From contig NC_092861.1 of the NCBI RefSeq assembly GCF_032062135.1, positions 60,528,955-60,592,954 on the forward strand: 64,000 nt of DNA, read 5' to 3'. The stretch's first letter is position 1, and every line of letters begins with the position of its first letter. The notes below the pieces were generated by a model. That model worked only from the letters and a program-made list of their open reading frames with translations. It had not been told where the DNA came from and did no database searches. This document shows positions 34,604 through 46,135 of this stretch, one piece after another. Source of the stretch: Pyxicephalus adspersus. Lineage: Eukaryota; Chordata; Amphibia; Anura; Pyxicephalidae. The position numbers were made by a program, and so were the translations under genes.

Positions 34604-35868
34604 TAAGTGATCAGCCTAAACTCCTTTAGTAAATAATGTGTTAATCTGGTAGGTGTTATGAGGATAGACATGTAGTGGAAGTATTTCCAGTGATGACACA
34701 GACCACAATAAGAACCTGACAAAAGTTATGATTATAGCTCTAGCTGTTTTATCATAACTGGACCTCTTCTGCAGCATGTTTGCCTGTCTGCTCAACTGTT
34801 TTTTACACCTAAGGAGTTTTTAAATTATTTTCAGATCTCAGGGGATCCCTGGAAATAAAATATTTATTGGAAGTCAGTGGAAAAAAGTTTCTTACATTCG
34901 TAGCCAGTGAAAAGAATATCAGAATACAGTGGTGGCTAGAATGCCACCTTTGACAACTTAAAATATAATTAGTGGCATGCAGATCCTTCTAAATGACTAA
35001 AGCCCCAGAACAATGCAGGCATCCTTAAATATAAGATTATTGAGCCACAATTTAGGTAACCCGTGTATAATGTATAATTCAGACTAATACAGGACTACTT
35101 CATCAGGCATGTGGTCGTGTCCATATTGTTACAGTGACAGTTACAGTTACTACTGTTTGTTCCGATTGCATGATTCCATAACTGAACCCTGCTGCATCAC
35201 TTAGTCTTTATACTTGGATTTTAATACACCTCATATATCATTATGAGATGTCTGTGACACAGAGGTGATGAAGACAATGCTTGTTCTGTGATGGCCTTTC
35301 ATGCATAGTTCCCCTTTAAGCAGGTGCAAACACAAGGTCTTTGCATCTAGAATCATGCAGAAAACACTTGCATAACTTTTTAGGGCTTTGCAGTCATGTG
35401 AATAATAAATATCGTATGTAGGGCTAGAACATTGCACAGCCCCAAAGCATTATATGACCATTATTTTCAGTGTGCCTGAAAGAAAGTACTACAGGGTCCA
35501 TTACCTTTGCAGTGAAGCTTTTTTGTTTTATTCCTTGTGAATTTACCGTGGTAGAGTACAGAGTGTTTCTTATTATGAGCCAGACAACTTATTTTATTAT
35601 TATTGCATTATAGTAACTCTTTCCATCTCTTATAGTTTTTTGGGCTTAACATTCCAAGTGAATGCAGTGGAAGAACTATCAAAATTATGCCTTAACCTGG
35701 CTTTGATGCTGGATTTTAATGATCAGTGCATCAGCATGCATTTTGAATGATTAAACATTATTATAATTGGCTGCACTATAGCTGAATAATCATTCCATCA
35801 TTTCTTCTCCCCACTACTATACGGTATAACTGACTGTTTTTGTCTTAATCTCCCTAGTTTTATTTATA
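34604..35868. other. Non-coding AT-rich DNA, no gene seen
   Basis: No gene or clear repeat. A single TAATTG-rich segment near 35755-35775 is unremarkable. Confidence 0.45.
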
Positions 35869-36246
35869 ACTAGCTGATTACACGGCGTTGCCCAGGTATT
35901 TATTTATTGCAATCTTATATTATACTATTATATTATATTATAAGGTCTCATGGTTAAAAGGTCTCCATGTGTTTCCTAGTGATCACACACATACATACAT
36001 ACATATATCCCAATATAGCTCTGACATATAGCACAGCGCTGTACAAAGATCAGCGGTGCACTAACATGAGTCTGAGTCATATGTCTAGCCAGTTTGGTTG
36101 AAATGTCTCCATGCGTTTCCTAGTGATGACATACACACATACATACATACATACATACATACAAATAAAGCTCTGGCATGTAGCACAGTGCTGTACAAAG
36201 ATGACTGGTGCAGTCACATAAGTTTATATATATATATATATATATA
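35869..36246 (+). repeat. 'cggcgttgccc' retroposon-like repeat with tandem 3' units and ATAC/TA tails
   Basis: It starts taactagctgattacacggc then gttgcccaggtattta, a head recognisable from interspersed repeats of frogs. After about 90 bp comes the unit 'tctccatgtgtttcctagtg', (CATA)n, 'agctctgacatatagcacag', 'cgctgtacaaagat'. It is repeated from 36104 with 'tctccatgcgtttcctagtg', (CATA)n, 'agctctggcatgtagcacag'. A (TA)n tract ends the element at 36246. A doubled 3' unit and microsatellite tails suggest a non-LTR or Penelope-like retroposon, but the class is unproven. Confidence 0.65.
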
Positions 36247-38290
36247 GATAAATGTTCCAATGTAAAAAAATTGGGAACGATAATCTGGCCTCCCATTCGA
36301 GAAAAAAAAATGAGCAGCAGCACTATCATAAAAATAACTAACATAAAATGTTTCTTTTAGTTTTAGGTAGAGTTGTGAGGGTTTGGGACTATGGTCAGGT
36401 TTTTATTGCTGTCTGTAGCCTTGTTAGGAAGATTCACTCTCTCTAAGTGTTCTGTAAAAACTTTGAGTTTCTAGCAAACATAAATCTTTCAGTTAGGAAA
36501 CTTGCTTCCTTAACAACTGTCTAGGAAGCTACGCACATAACACTGGAAAGATACTTTTTAGTTGAGTCTACCGTACACAACAGGAAGTGAAGATAGATCT
36601 CCCTAATGTGACAAAGATGATATTAAAGACTGACTGTGGTTTAAACCCCCCTTACTCTAAGCACAACTAAAAAAGTTGGCTTTAGATATACACAACACCC
36701 TCCAAATCCATCGGAGCTCACCAAACACCTATGTCTGCTTTGTTGGTGTGACAGGTATGCTGCACTGCTCCTGAATTTAGAGCAGAATTGTCATTCTTTA
36801 ACATGACCAAGAAAAAGACGCAGAAAACAAGGCAAATGTTTGAATAAAAGTTTATACATCATTTCAATATGTGGTTTTTAGGGACTTTGAATGCAGTTGT
36901 CTATGGTTAGAAAATGACCAGTCTAACCAGATAAATTATGATGAGGTAGACTAAAAGGCACCAAAACCCCTCCACTAAAGTAGTGTAAAACACATTAGAC
37001 CCCTTTTACAACACAAAGGATCTGCATGCTTCACTTCATTCACAAATCCCAAAAAATAAAGAGCTTATTCATCATTTTAGGATAGTGAGCAGTTATTCCT
37101 TTTTTGCCCCCGGGTCCTTTTTTGCATCCGAGTTGCTAATATAGTACAGACGCAGCATTATGCTATAGAGCCATTCATTTTAAACCTAATACCGCTGTTT
37201 CAGGTGTGTTAGACATCATTAGTGCAGTGCACTGGAACTATAGAGTAGGATTTAAGGAATGTCTAACCAGGAGGTCATGATGTGCAGAGAAATAACCAAA
37301 GAGATAAAATAAAACAGATATTCTCTAATTGCTGGGACCTTGATCAGTCCAAATGGAAAATTTTATTCAGTACAATACTTTTCTACTAATGGAGCAGAGG
37401 TAATTAGCAGGTCATAGGCCATGGGAAGATTTTTAAAGTGTCTAATGGTTTCTACTAAAATAATCAGAACATTGTAAGTCCTTACAGTGTATGAAAAGTC
37501 AACTCTTTTTTACTTACAGGATTAGATTAGAGAAAGACTAGATCCCATCAGTTGTTTTTCTTTTTTTGTTTTTTTGTTTTTTTTAGTTTTTTTGCAGTTT
37601 GGAAGGTTATAGGAATATATCAAAGTGAGGAAATATACCACTTGGGCAGTTGTCACCAGAACATGTGCTCCCATTAGAAGATTGATTTCTCCTTGTCTAG
37701 TAACGGGTCTAACATTTCTATTTTTTTTTGTTCATTTTCTGTTCTGGAGACAGTAGGCTCCAGTATAACCCTAGGGGTGCTCAGGATTTAATGCGTTTGA
37801 GTTTATTACAGTAACAAGAGTACACCCTCTGCAACAAATAATAGCAAATCACTGTTTTTATATATATATATATATTCTTTCTTGATTCCTCTTGATAAGT
37901 TGGTTATTAGCCCCTTTCTGGAGTATTTAATGGGGGTGGGGAAGTTGATATCTTTTATGGACCAATTGCTGAATCACTGCAGTAAAACAAAACTGGGCAT
38001 AGCGTTTTTAATTGCTGAAGGGGTTTATTTTAGGAGAGACCTCTCATGGAAGCTTGCATCAAAAGAAATTGGTTTAATTGGTTACCTGCCAACTTATTTT
38101 TTACAAGGAAACTAAAAATATTTGATTTTACCTGATATGCCTAGCATACTATTCTAGACATAATTCAGGGTTCGGGATACAACTGGAGAATTATTTTGTT
38201 GTTAACTGTTCACATCTCTATCTTAAAAAAAAGATTTTCAGGACTAATCTTATTTCAGCTAAACACATTTTGTAGGGGAGAATATTTTTT
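36247..38290. other. Non-coding AT-rich DNA, no gene seen
   Basis: A T-rich (TTTTTTG)n-like stretch lies at 37556-37597 and a short (TA)n at about 37859-37876. The 77-codon frame at 37882-38115 has no motif. No mobile element recognised. Confidence 0.45.
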
Positions 38291-38319
38291 TTTTCCGAGT
38301 CATTTAGTTTTTTGTTAGT

Positions 38320-38715
38320 TGACTTTGAAAGCTGAACTTGAGCCTTGTGCAGGCTCCTCTCATGTACTGATCAGTTCTCAGATTTACCTGCACACTGTGA
38401 GAAGCTGCATCAAATTAGATTGCCTCATTTTCTGGACAGAGGATGTCCAGAATCATCTTTCATCAGCAGTATCTGCATGCTGCAATTAGTAGGTATTATT
38501 AGAAAAACAAAAAAAAAACCTGACTGGCTATCACAGCGTGCATTTTATTTGGTGAGCTGAAGAAGCTAAAATTGGCACAGACATGATTTCATACTCTAAG
38601 CATTAGATGTGAGCTTTAGTGCAGTAGGAAAATATAGCCTGGGACAATTTATAATTTGGCAGTCCATGTGTATTATATCTAATGCAATTAATTTTTGTTA
38701 CTTTAACCAAATAAA
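38320..38715. other. Candidate conserved non-coding block
   Basis: Repeat-free, balanced-composition sequence (caaattagattgcctcattt, gctgcaattagtaggtatta, atctaatgcaattaattttt) with several TAAT/ATTA homeodomain-type cores. An A-run interrupts it near 38507-38518. No continuous open frame. Inference only. Confidence 0.25.
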
Positions 38716-41700
38716 GCCAGTATTCCCTGAAGTAGTTCTGGAAATCTCCATAAGAACATAAGCTATGAAATGGCTTACCCCTAATGTTATATGCAGGAAA
38801 CAGTTCTTTATCCTAATTTAGTTAGTGTACAGGGTTTTTAGCTTTAATAGTGGGTATGGTACCATAAGGGCCAAACCATGAAGATTCAAAAGCAGCGTGC
38901 ATGGATACTCACACAGTAATTAAATATCTATGAAAAGATAATTAGCATACATCCATCATTATGGAGACATCAGGTCTTTGATAAATACATAGATAGAATA
39001 CATACAAAAACTAAAAATATTAAGTCTGTCCCACAAAAGACAAAGTTTTATAATTCTTTCTCAGATGTCTTTTTACATTTAGGAAGTATAGTACAGACAG
39101 AATAGTTTAAATAGTGGGAAAAGTTGATTATATCATATATTTACAAAATACACTACGGATAGTTTTTTTAATTAAATGCATATATTAACAATATAAAGTA
39201 CAAAGCTGAAGGCATTCAAACACAAATAAATAGTGCAAATAACCTTAAACAAGCCATATTAAAGGTATAATGAAAACCACATGAGTGCTGAGCCAGTGGA
39301 ATGAAACTTTCAGTCTGCTTAGAGCCACATTACTCTTTGTTTGCAGCACTTTGTCTGTGCATGGGTTATAAAACTAAATAATGGTCAACCTTTTTTGTTG
39401 TTAGAATGTTTCTTTTCCTCTCTTCAAGTGATTTGTTTATTTGACTCATATTTTGCTGTTATTAGGGCTGGGGGAGTTAGGGTGAGGTCAACCCAGTCCT
39501 CTAAGTGCTGTGTCTTTTTTTTTGAAGGAAACATCACAATTTTCTAAAATTACACCAAGGCAAGTATCACTTCCGAAGCTTAGTCTCAGCTTTATTAGGG
39601 AATATATTTTTTGTTTGTTATATGTAATTGTAAATGATTCCTATCCTTACACAGGTGCATTTGATTTCAGAAGTTACTTTGGTTGGGACAGATAAGTACT
39701 ACTTGTGATACTTTTCTGCTCTAACCATTAATTTTTCTGGGCAAGGTTTGACTGGGGATCTGCCCCTTACTTCTCAGTCCAAGCACACAGTGGGTTGACA
39801 AATTAATTAACAAATAAATCTCCATGTATGAGAAATGTATGGACAAGAAGAAGTTGTTAACCCCTGAAAGTTTTTCCTGAAGATTTAACTGTTGGTGTAA
39901 AATAAAAAAAGTATCATAGACAGTACTCATTTGTGTTTTGATGCAGGTGCACTTATCACATGGGACACCATCATATGACGCCTCCATGTCTTCCATGCTT
40001 GTAAAGTTTTAAAGTTTTCCTGCAGGTATTGCAGTGCCCTTCCGCCACCCAAATACAAAGTGACAGCTCTACTGTTTTTTTTTCCACTGCGCATGTATAT
40101 CTGCTTCTATAAAGGGAAATTTTATATAAATAAATATATATATATATATATATATATAAATATATATATTATTAAGTATCTTTTAAACAGTGCAATATAT
40201 TGACCATGTAACAATGAATAAAAGACAGGGCTTAATGTTTTTTTTTTCTTCCATCACAATAAAATACTCTACACTTCCTCACGCCTCCCTTTTTGTTATC
40301 ATATTATTAACTATTGCACCATGAGACAAGTATATTCTTGGAGCACATAAGCTTTTCCACAATGCACCTATCTGATGAACATTCACCCATCCCCTCTGCT
40401 TTATTCAGTTATTAGAGTGTTGTAGGAGATAAAATTACAGGATATTTATAACATAGTCATAAATCACAGTAAAACATCTGCATTTGCATGCTTGAGCTGT
40501 GCAAATCACTGTCCAAACATGGTAATTATGAAAATATTTATATACAATAATTTATAAATTACCTGCTGAAAATGAACAAATTAAGAATCAATTTACACTT
40601 AATTGTCTTAATGTTCATTGTGTGGCGTGGTAATGTGCTTTGGTTTAGGGAAGCCAATTCAAAATGATCCAAAGCAGTTCACTGATAGTTTCTAATGCTG
40701 CACAGCACGGCATATGGATTGTGCACTATAGCGTGCTACAGTGTGGGTATATACTGCTGAATGCTATAAAAAATGAATGGTACCACAATGCACCCCAAAA
40801 CATTCATTTCTGTATTGGAGTATGTTACCATGAGTTAATTTATTGGTTAATCTTAAACATATCTGTTCTGATAATGCCCTGAAAGCCTTACATACAAATT
40901 CATGTGGCTTAAATTTCGTTTACACTAATGTTCCTTGTTCAATATCTCAAACTACAGGTAAACCCTGATTATTAAGGGCTAATGACCTATTTTCCATTAG
41001 CTAATATTATTAAATCAGCAGTAGTATTTTTTTTAAAGCTAGCTAGTATGTATCCAGATGAACAGAGATAGGTGTAGGATTTTACTAACCATAGGAAGTA
41101 CAAGAAGGCATTTTTTTCAAAACAACAGTGCAAACACTCGTGGGTTCAGCCTAATCCAGAACAGATTGTCATAATTCACCCATTTTTTTCCATTTTTCCA
41201 TTCAAATACATTGTCTGTGTGTTATTAAATATTGGATATCACTATTGTTAGAAATAGAAATACCTAAAGGCATGCAATAAAAGCCCATATTGTGCCAGCA
41301 TGGTTTCACATGTAGAAAATATCAATTTATCTGTTTCATATATTTTACAAGGGGTTTTATTCCAAGACTATATTTTCAATTGGTTTCTGATTATATAAGG
41401 AGTTTAAATTATGCAAACAGTTTAAAGCTAAATTCATGAATTAAAACAAAAAATATCCTTGCAATGGATCTACCCACCACTGCAAAGCTAACTTGTTTTC
41501 CTATAAATGTACCTGTGTATTACAATTACTAAAATGTGTGCAGATTTGGGTCTTCCAGGACTGGAGGTGGACAGCCCAAATGTAGGGGGATGTAAAAATG
41601 TTATTTTATTTTGAGAGTTCAGTTTCACTTTGACCTTTTACTTTGTTCTGTATGGGAAATGGAAAGGTTTGCTTTAAATCTGTGCTCAGGATGCTGAGAA

Positions 41701-42943
41701 AGTAAGCTCTTACTTCAGTTATGGTAATGATTATTTACATATACATTTGCATTTGTTTCACAACCAGATGAGAGACACAGGCTCTGGTTTTGAAGCATAA
41801 ATGAAATACAGATGGAAATGAAAACAACCATCTACATATAGCTTTACAAAACAAATAATAGGCAGTTATCAGACCGAAGTCTTCCTAAAAAAAGACTTAT
41901 CACCACTTTAAAAATCTACATGACATGTCATACAGTAATAGTATATTCAAAAAAAAGCTTGACTTTTTGTTAACAAAGTTTCATTGACACCATGAACGTT
42001 GGGCTGCATTGCTGAACAAAGGCTCAGCACAAGATAATTGAGAAGTAGTTTTCAATGTGTTTGGATAACATCATTGGATTTGTGTACCCTGGATGAAATG
42101 ACAACATGCTGCATTAAAATGCAGTCCACTGCTATGCAAATTCTCCTCCTCTGCTGCAGTTCTCTCCATGTCTAAAAAGAGTGAATCAGGCATGGTCAGT
42201 GGAAGTAGCAAGCTACCCTGTTTTTTACTGCAATGCCTTGACTTTGCGTAGTCCAAATTTGTCACCTTCCTAGCTCTCGCAACATTTTTTCCCTCTCATG
42301 TTTCAGCCACTGGAGTCAGAGGGCATTGGAAAATGATAAAATGACTTCCACAACAATACATTGCAGAAACACACTCATTTGTTTTTCTTTTTTCATGTCT
42401 GTAAATAGGACATCTGTCATATCTGTTTCTTAAAGCCACAGTGCCACTTCACCCTAAACAATGTGCAAATCCAGCCAAAAACATTCAGTGAATACCTGGC
42501 AAGTTATTTTTGCTGGGATGCAAGGTGAATTCTGAAAGGACATGTCAGTACATCAATGTACTGTAAAGTTAAGTCATTTCCCCCTACTCCTATCCCACAT
42601 TGACCATTATGAATTAGTATATGGTGCTCAAGGACATTGTTTGCTTCATTGTCTGCCAGAGTCTGATGAATGCTTTCCAGAGTTCTGTGACAGGAACGTG
42701 GTACAAATAATTCTGTCTGTCTTGCTAGATGGCCGATCCCAGGGGTGTATGCTATCTGCGCATTAGTTGAGCCGAGCCTAAAAGATGTGATCCTCTTTCA
42801 ATCTTTTTGGTTAGAGATGTGTGCCTGAAATACTTGTCCTATGTTGAGTTAGAAGGCTGCAGCCTCTTTTTTTGTATGTGCAGTGGTACCTGTGCTCTCC
42901 TAAATGATGGGACCCAACCGGCCACTGCCAGCCAATGAAAATG
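38716..42943. other. Non-coding AT-rich DNA, no gene seen
   Basis: It contains a (TA)n tract at 40133-40169 and a probable stump of the 'ctcgaggactggagttg' MITE at 41547-41577 (ggtcttccaggactggaggt then ggacagccc). About 40480-40520 contains an octamer (atttgcat) and its near-inverse (gtgcaaatc). No coding exon seen. Confidence 0.45.
40133..40169. repeat. (TA)n microsatellite, interrupted
   Basis: Alternating TA with a single AAA interruption. Confidence 0.95.
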
Positions 42944-43004
42944 TAGGGGTTCTAGAATATTAACTAGGGGTTCTAGAATTATTCTAGGAGTTCTAGAATA
43001 TTAA
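42944..43004. repeat. Three short tandem units of 'taggggttctagaatatt'
   Basis: taggggttctagaatattaa (42944), taggggttctagaattattc (42965) and taggagttctagaatattaa (42985) follow one another with a period of 20-21 bp. The array abuts the left edge of the Tc1 fossil. Confidence 0.85.
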
Positions 43005-43014
43005 ATGTGTGTTC

Positions 43015-43500
43015 CACATGATGTTCTCTATTTTTAAGATTGTATTTTGGCTACCTGGCCAAAAAAAGGTATTGAGCATGTGGGGCAGTATTATGATCTG
43101 GGGTTGCTTTAGTTGGTCAAGTCTAGGTTCAGCAACTTTATGTGGCCAAAACATTTTTTCCCTGATGACACAGGCATTACCCAAAATGACAATGCCAGGA
43201 TTCATTCTTATCTCCTAAACTGCAAAGGAGTCGTCCAGGGTAAATGAGACATCAATTTCACACATGGATAGGGCAAATCCCAACCCCACTGAGAATTTTT
43301 GGGATTTGCTTAAGAAGACTTTACACAGTGTTCCAACTCATCCATCACCAATACAAGAAAAAATTATACAGCTATGGATGAAAATAAATGTTGTGGCATT
43401 GCATAAACGTATACTTAAAATTATACTGCAGCGAATGTTTGCTGCAAGGTAAAGGAGGTCCAACAAAACATTACAGTGAGTTTCTTTTGGCCACACAGTG
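43015..43500 (+). mobile_element. Second Tc1/mariner-like element, 5' truncated fossil
   Basis: It carries the C-terminal half of a Tc1-like transposase (next entry) and a 3' end gagtttcttttggccacaca then gtg that resembles the common Tc1 inverted-repeat terminus. The 5' inverted repeat and DNA-binding domain are missing: the sequence left of about 43015 is a short tandem array. It is a different Tc1 lineage from the one at 31.3-32.3 kb, because the protein motifs and termini differ. Confidence 0.8.
43057..43452 (+). pseudogene. Tc1-like transposase, C-terminal catalytic remnant
   Basis: Frame one (43009-43218) reads ...VLSMWGSIMIWGCFSWSSLG..., matching the G(G)GS(I/L)M(V/L)WGCFS motif before the second catalytic residue in Tc1 transposases. 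After a frame break, MDRANPNPTENFWDLLKKTL (from 43264) corresponds to the SPDLNPIE.LWD.LK motif holding the third acidic residue; here the E of TENFW is kept. It continues through ...IQEKIIQLWMKINVV...KRIL, the usual C-terminal helix. Stops and a frameshift near 43218-43264 make it non-functional. Intact proteins are about 340 residues; roughly the last 130 are represented. Confidence 0.85.
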
Positions 43501-45950
43501 GGTCGGATTAATTAACGCTAAAGATAGACTATCTTCCAATTTTGGGGAGCATGGAGAAGAGGTTCTGGGGAGATGTAGCACTCTCTTTGTTTTGGTAACC
43601 ATTGTGAGTGGATGTAGCACTGGAAGCAGGGGATTATGTCATATGCAGCCTTCTCTAAACATGGCTACACCCACAGTCTAAATCATGAAGGTAAGTGTAC
43701 TGTACCAGCATGAATGTGGCCACCTAAATCATAAAGAATGTATATATTGACTCTGGATAATGCTTGCAAAATAGGGTGGCCCTTTTAGGAAGAAAAATAA
43801 AGGAATTGTCTTGGTAGAGTATTGTATAATGTCTACAAGTGTTATACTTCTATAACTTCTATATCACCATGCATGTAAACATTTCGACTTTTACAAGAGC
43901 AGTTTTAATTTCAGATTTTTCCAGAACAGGTAGAGTTATCCTGGACATAGGTTGCTCAATTTTTACTATCAATACATTCTAGCCTCTACATTAGATAAAA
44001 GGGAACCTCCCAGAACAGAAATAAAAGACAGCTGTCTTGCTGTCTTGTTTTTAGAGGTGCAGGTCCTGGGGTCATGGTCCTTATCTTTATCACTATTTTA
44101 AGAGTCATTGACTTAGATTAAGTGTGCTCATATTTATGTCCTGATGGATTCCCTTTAAAGATTGTCTTTAACTAGAGTAACCTAAACAATCTTCTACTAT
44201 GCACAGGCTACACACAAGAAGCTGAAGATTTCAAGAGCTTGCCAGTTGTAAAGGCAATGAATAAATATTTCGGTATTAGTTCAGTACATAGACTTTGGGC
44301 AAGTTGGCTATTTCTACTTGATGTACACAAAGTTGTATAAGGGTACAAGCACATGTGAGTGCTTTTGCTTATCCCCTTTATCAAGTGAATATCTTTGCAA
44401 ATGATCAAACAAAAATGAAAACACTGCGCAGTCTAATTTATTTTAAAAAAATGTTTGTAGTCCACCAAGAAAAAATGGAAGTTGCTAGTGGGTACATCTG
44501 ATTTCTATGCAAAACTCAACTTCCTTTAGTGATGTAGCTGGATTTAACCACAGGTTTTAGAAAGAAAGAAAAGAAAAATGTGAAATGAAGTTTTTAAATG
44601 TGCTAAAGATTTTACCCTTGCAGCTGTCAGTTGGCCCATTAGTGCCTCGGGGTACATATGGCCCCATACATATGCATTTATTGGCACTAAAACTGCTTCA
44701 ACCAAGATTGCTTAAGGTAGGATAGTAAAGCACATATTTCCATAAAATGTGCAAGATATTTATTTATGTATGGCAAAATTTAAGAGCTTGTAGGTTGGAT
44801 ACAAGGTTTCTTGTTTAACTGCTCTATCCAGCTTGACATAATCACTAAATATAGTAAGAGATTAGAATCTCACCACATTCCCTACAAGTATGTTTTTATT
44901 GCTTTGCTTGTTTTAAAGTATGATTATAGTCTGCAATCATTCTCAAATAAACATAAGGTCAGTCAGTAATTGACACAGATATTACCCTACAAAATGATAC
45001 ATCTATGCAGGTACACAGCATCACTATTAGACCTAAATATGCAACAGACTGCAACTTTTCTTATATAACCCAATTAAAGCATGAAGGGTGATGGAAAGCA
45101 CAGCAGTAAATGTGATGTGTTATGTGGACCTTGTCTTGTCAGTGAATTCTATTCCATCCTATGGTTTAGTACTGTTTACTTGTACTAAATGTCAATAAAT
45201 GATAAAATCTGATCACACACTGGACAGTCTCATTAAAAACCTGTTTTTCTGCCCTTGAGATTTAAATTGTTTCTTTTTTCTAAACATGTCTTTGATTTGC
45301 CATCTGAACTAGCTTTGTTTGTCTTTTTTTTTGTACGGTTTGTTGTATCGGTTTATTAAAATATAAATAGAGACCTTAAAAATGTCAATAAAAGTTAATT
45401 GAAAAAATGTTGTGTTCAGTTATTTTCTGTTAAATTGGCAAGCATTGTTGCAAATAACGCATTTCTGAAAGTTCAGTTCCTGTAATTCTCAGTTCAAATA
45501 GTCTAGGTCCCCAGGCAAAATTTTAGGGAACTTCCTCTTGTCTAGAAATGTTGTAACAGAATACTTATCATGACGGTTGTCTGAATGTAATGAATCATAA
45601 AACCCTTAAAGATATGAACTCTTTCTGAAGGTTCATGTCACAATACAGGAGTCTCCTTGTAATAGATTTAACCAGAGGGGATGTGTCAGTCACACTGGAT
45701 GGTCTACTCTACTAATGTCACTTGTCACTAAAATCGTTTTTCTACAAAAGGGACAACTATTGTGAATAATTCATTTATGTAGAAACTACATCTACAGAAT
45801 ACTTATTAGGAAATTATTTTAGCTCTGCATTCTTAAATTGCAGATATGCTATTTTAAAGTCTACCTCTTGCAATTCTTTTTAGTTTAATTACACTCTAGG
45901 GAAAGTAACAATTTCTGCAATTTTTTTTGTTTACCTCTGTCTGTAATCCT
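43501..45950. other. Non-coding AT-rich DNA; one 3'-end-like signal
   Basis: At 45387 an AATAAA is followed about 17 bp later by a GT-rich stretch (atgttgtgttcagtt), the arrangement of a vertebrate cleavage/polyadenylation site on the plus strand. No coding exon is visible upstream, so this may be chance or the tail of an unrecognised retroposon. Confidence 0.35.
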
Positions 45951-45952
45951 CA

Positions 45953-46135
45953 TGGGGGGGGGTTACTTCCCAACTTCTTGTGACACCTGTACAAGAGAGG
46001 AAAGGTTGTCAAAAGGACAGCAGAGAATGGACAACAGACATGTACCATTGAAAATTGATGGGAAATCTCTCAAATGATGAGAGATCTTCCATCAATTTCC
46101 ATCCTGATGCAAAGTGACAGAACCCCCCCCCCCCT
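45953..46135. repeat. Foldback element with G-run and C-run ends
   Basis: A run of nine G (45954-45962) followed by ttacttcc is mirrored by gtgacagaa and a run of twelve C (46123-46134). An inner hairpin pairs attgatgggaaatctct (46057) with agagatcttccatcaat (46080) at 15 of 17 positions. A palindromic layout with inverted ends suggests a small MITE. No target duplication was resolved and no second copy was seen. Confidence 0.55.

Noticed and set aside
36120..36344. 74-codon minus-strand frame with YICMYVCMCVC peptide
   Set aside because: Encoded by the (CATA)n microsatellite of the retroposon-like repeat.
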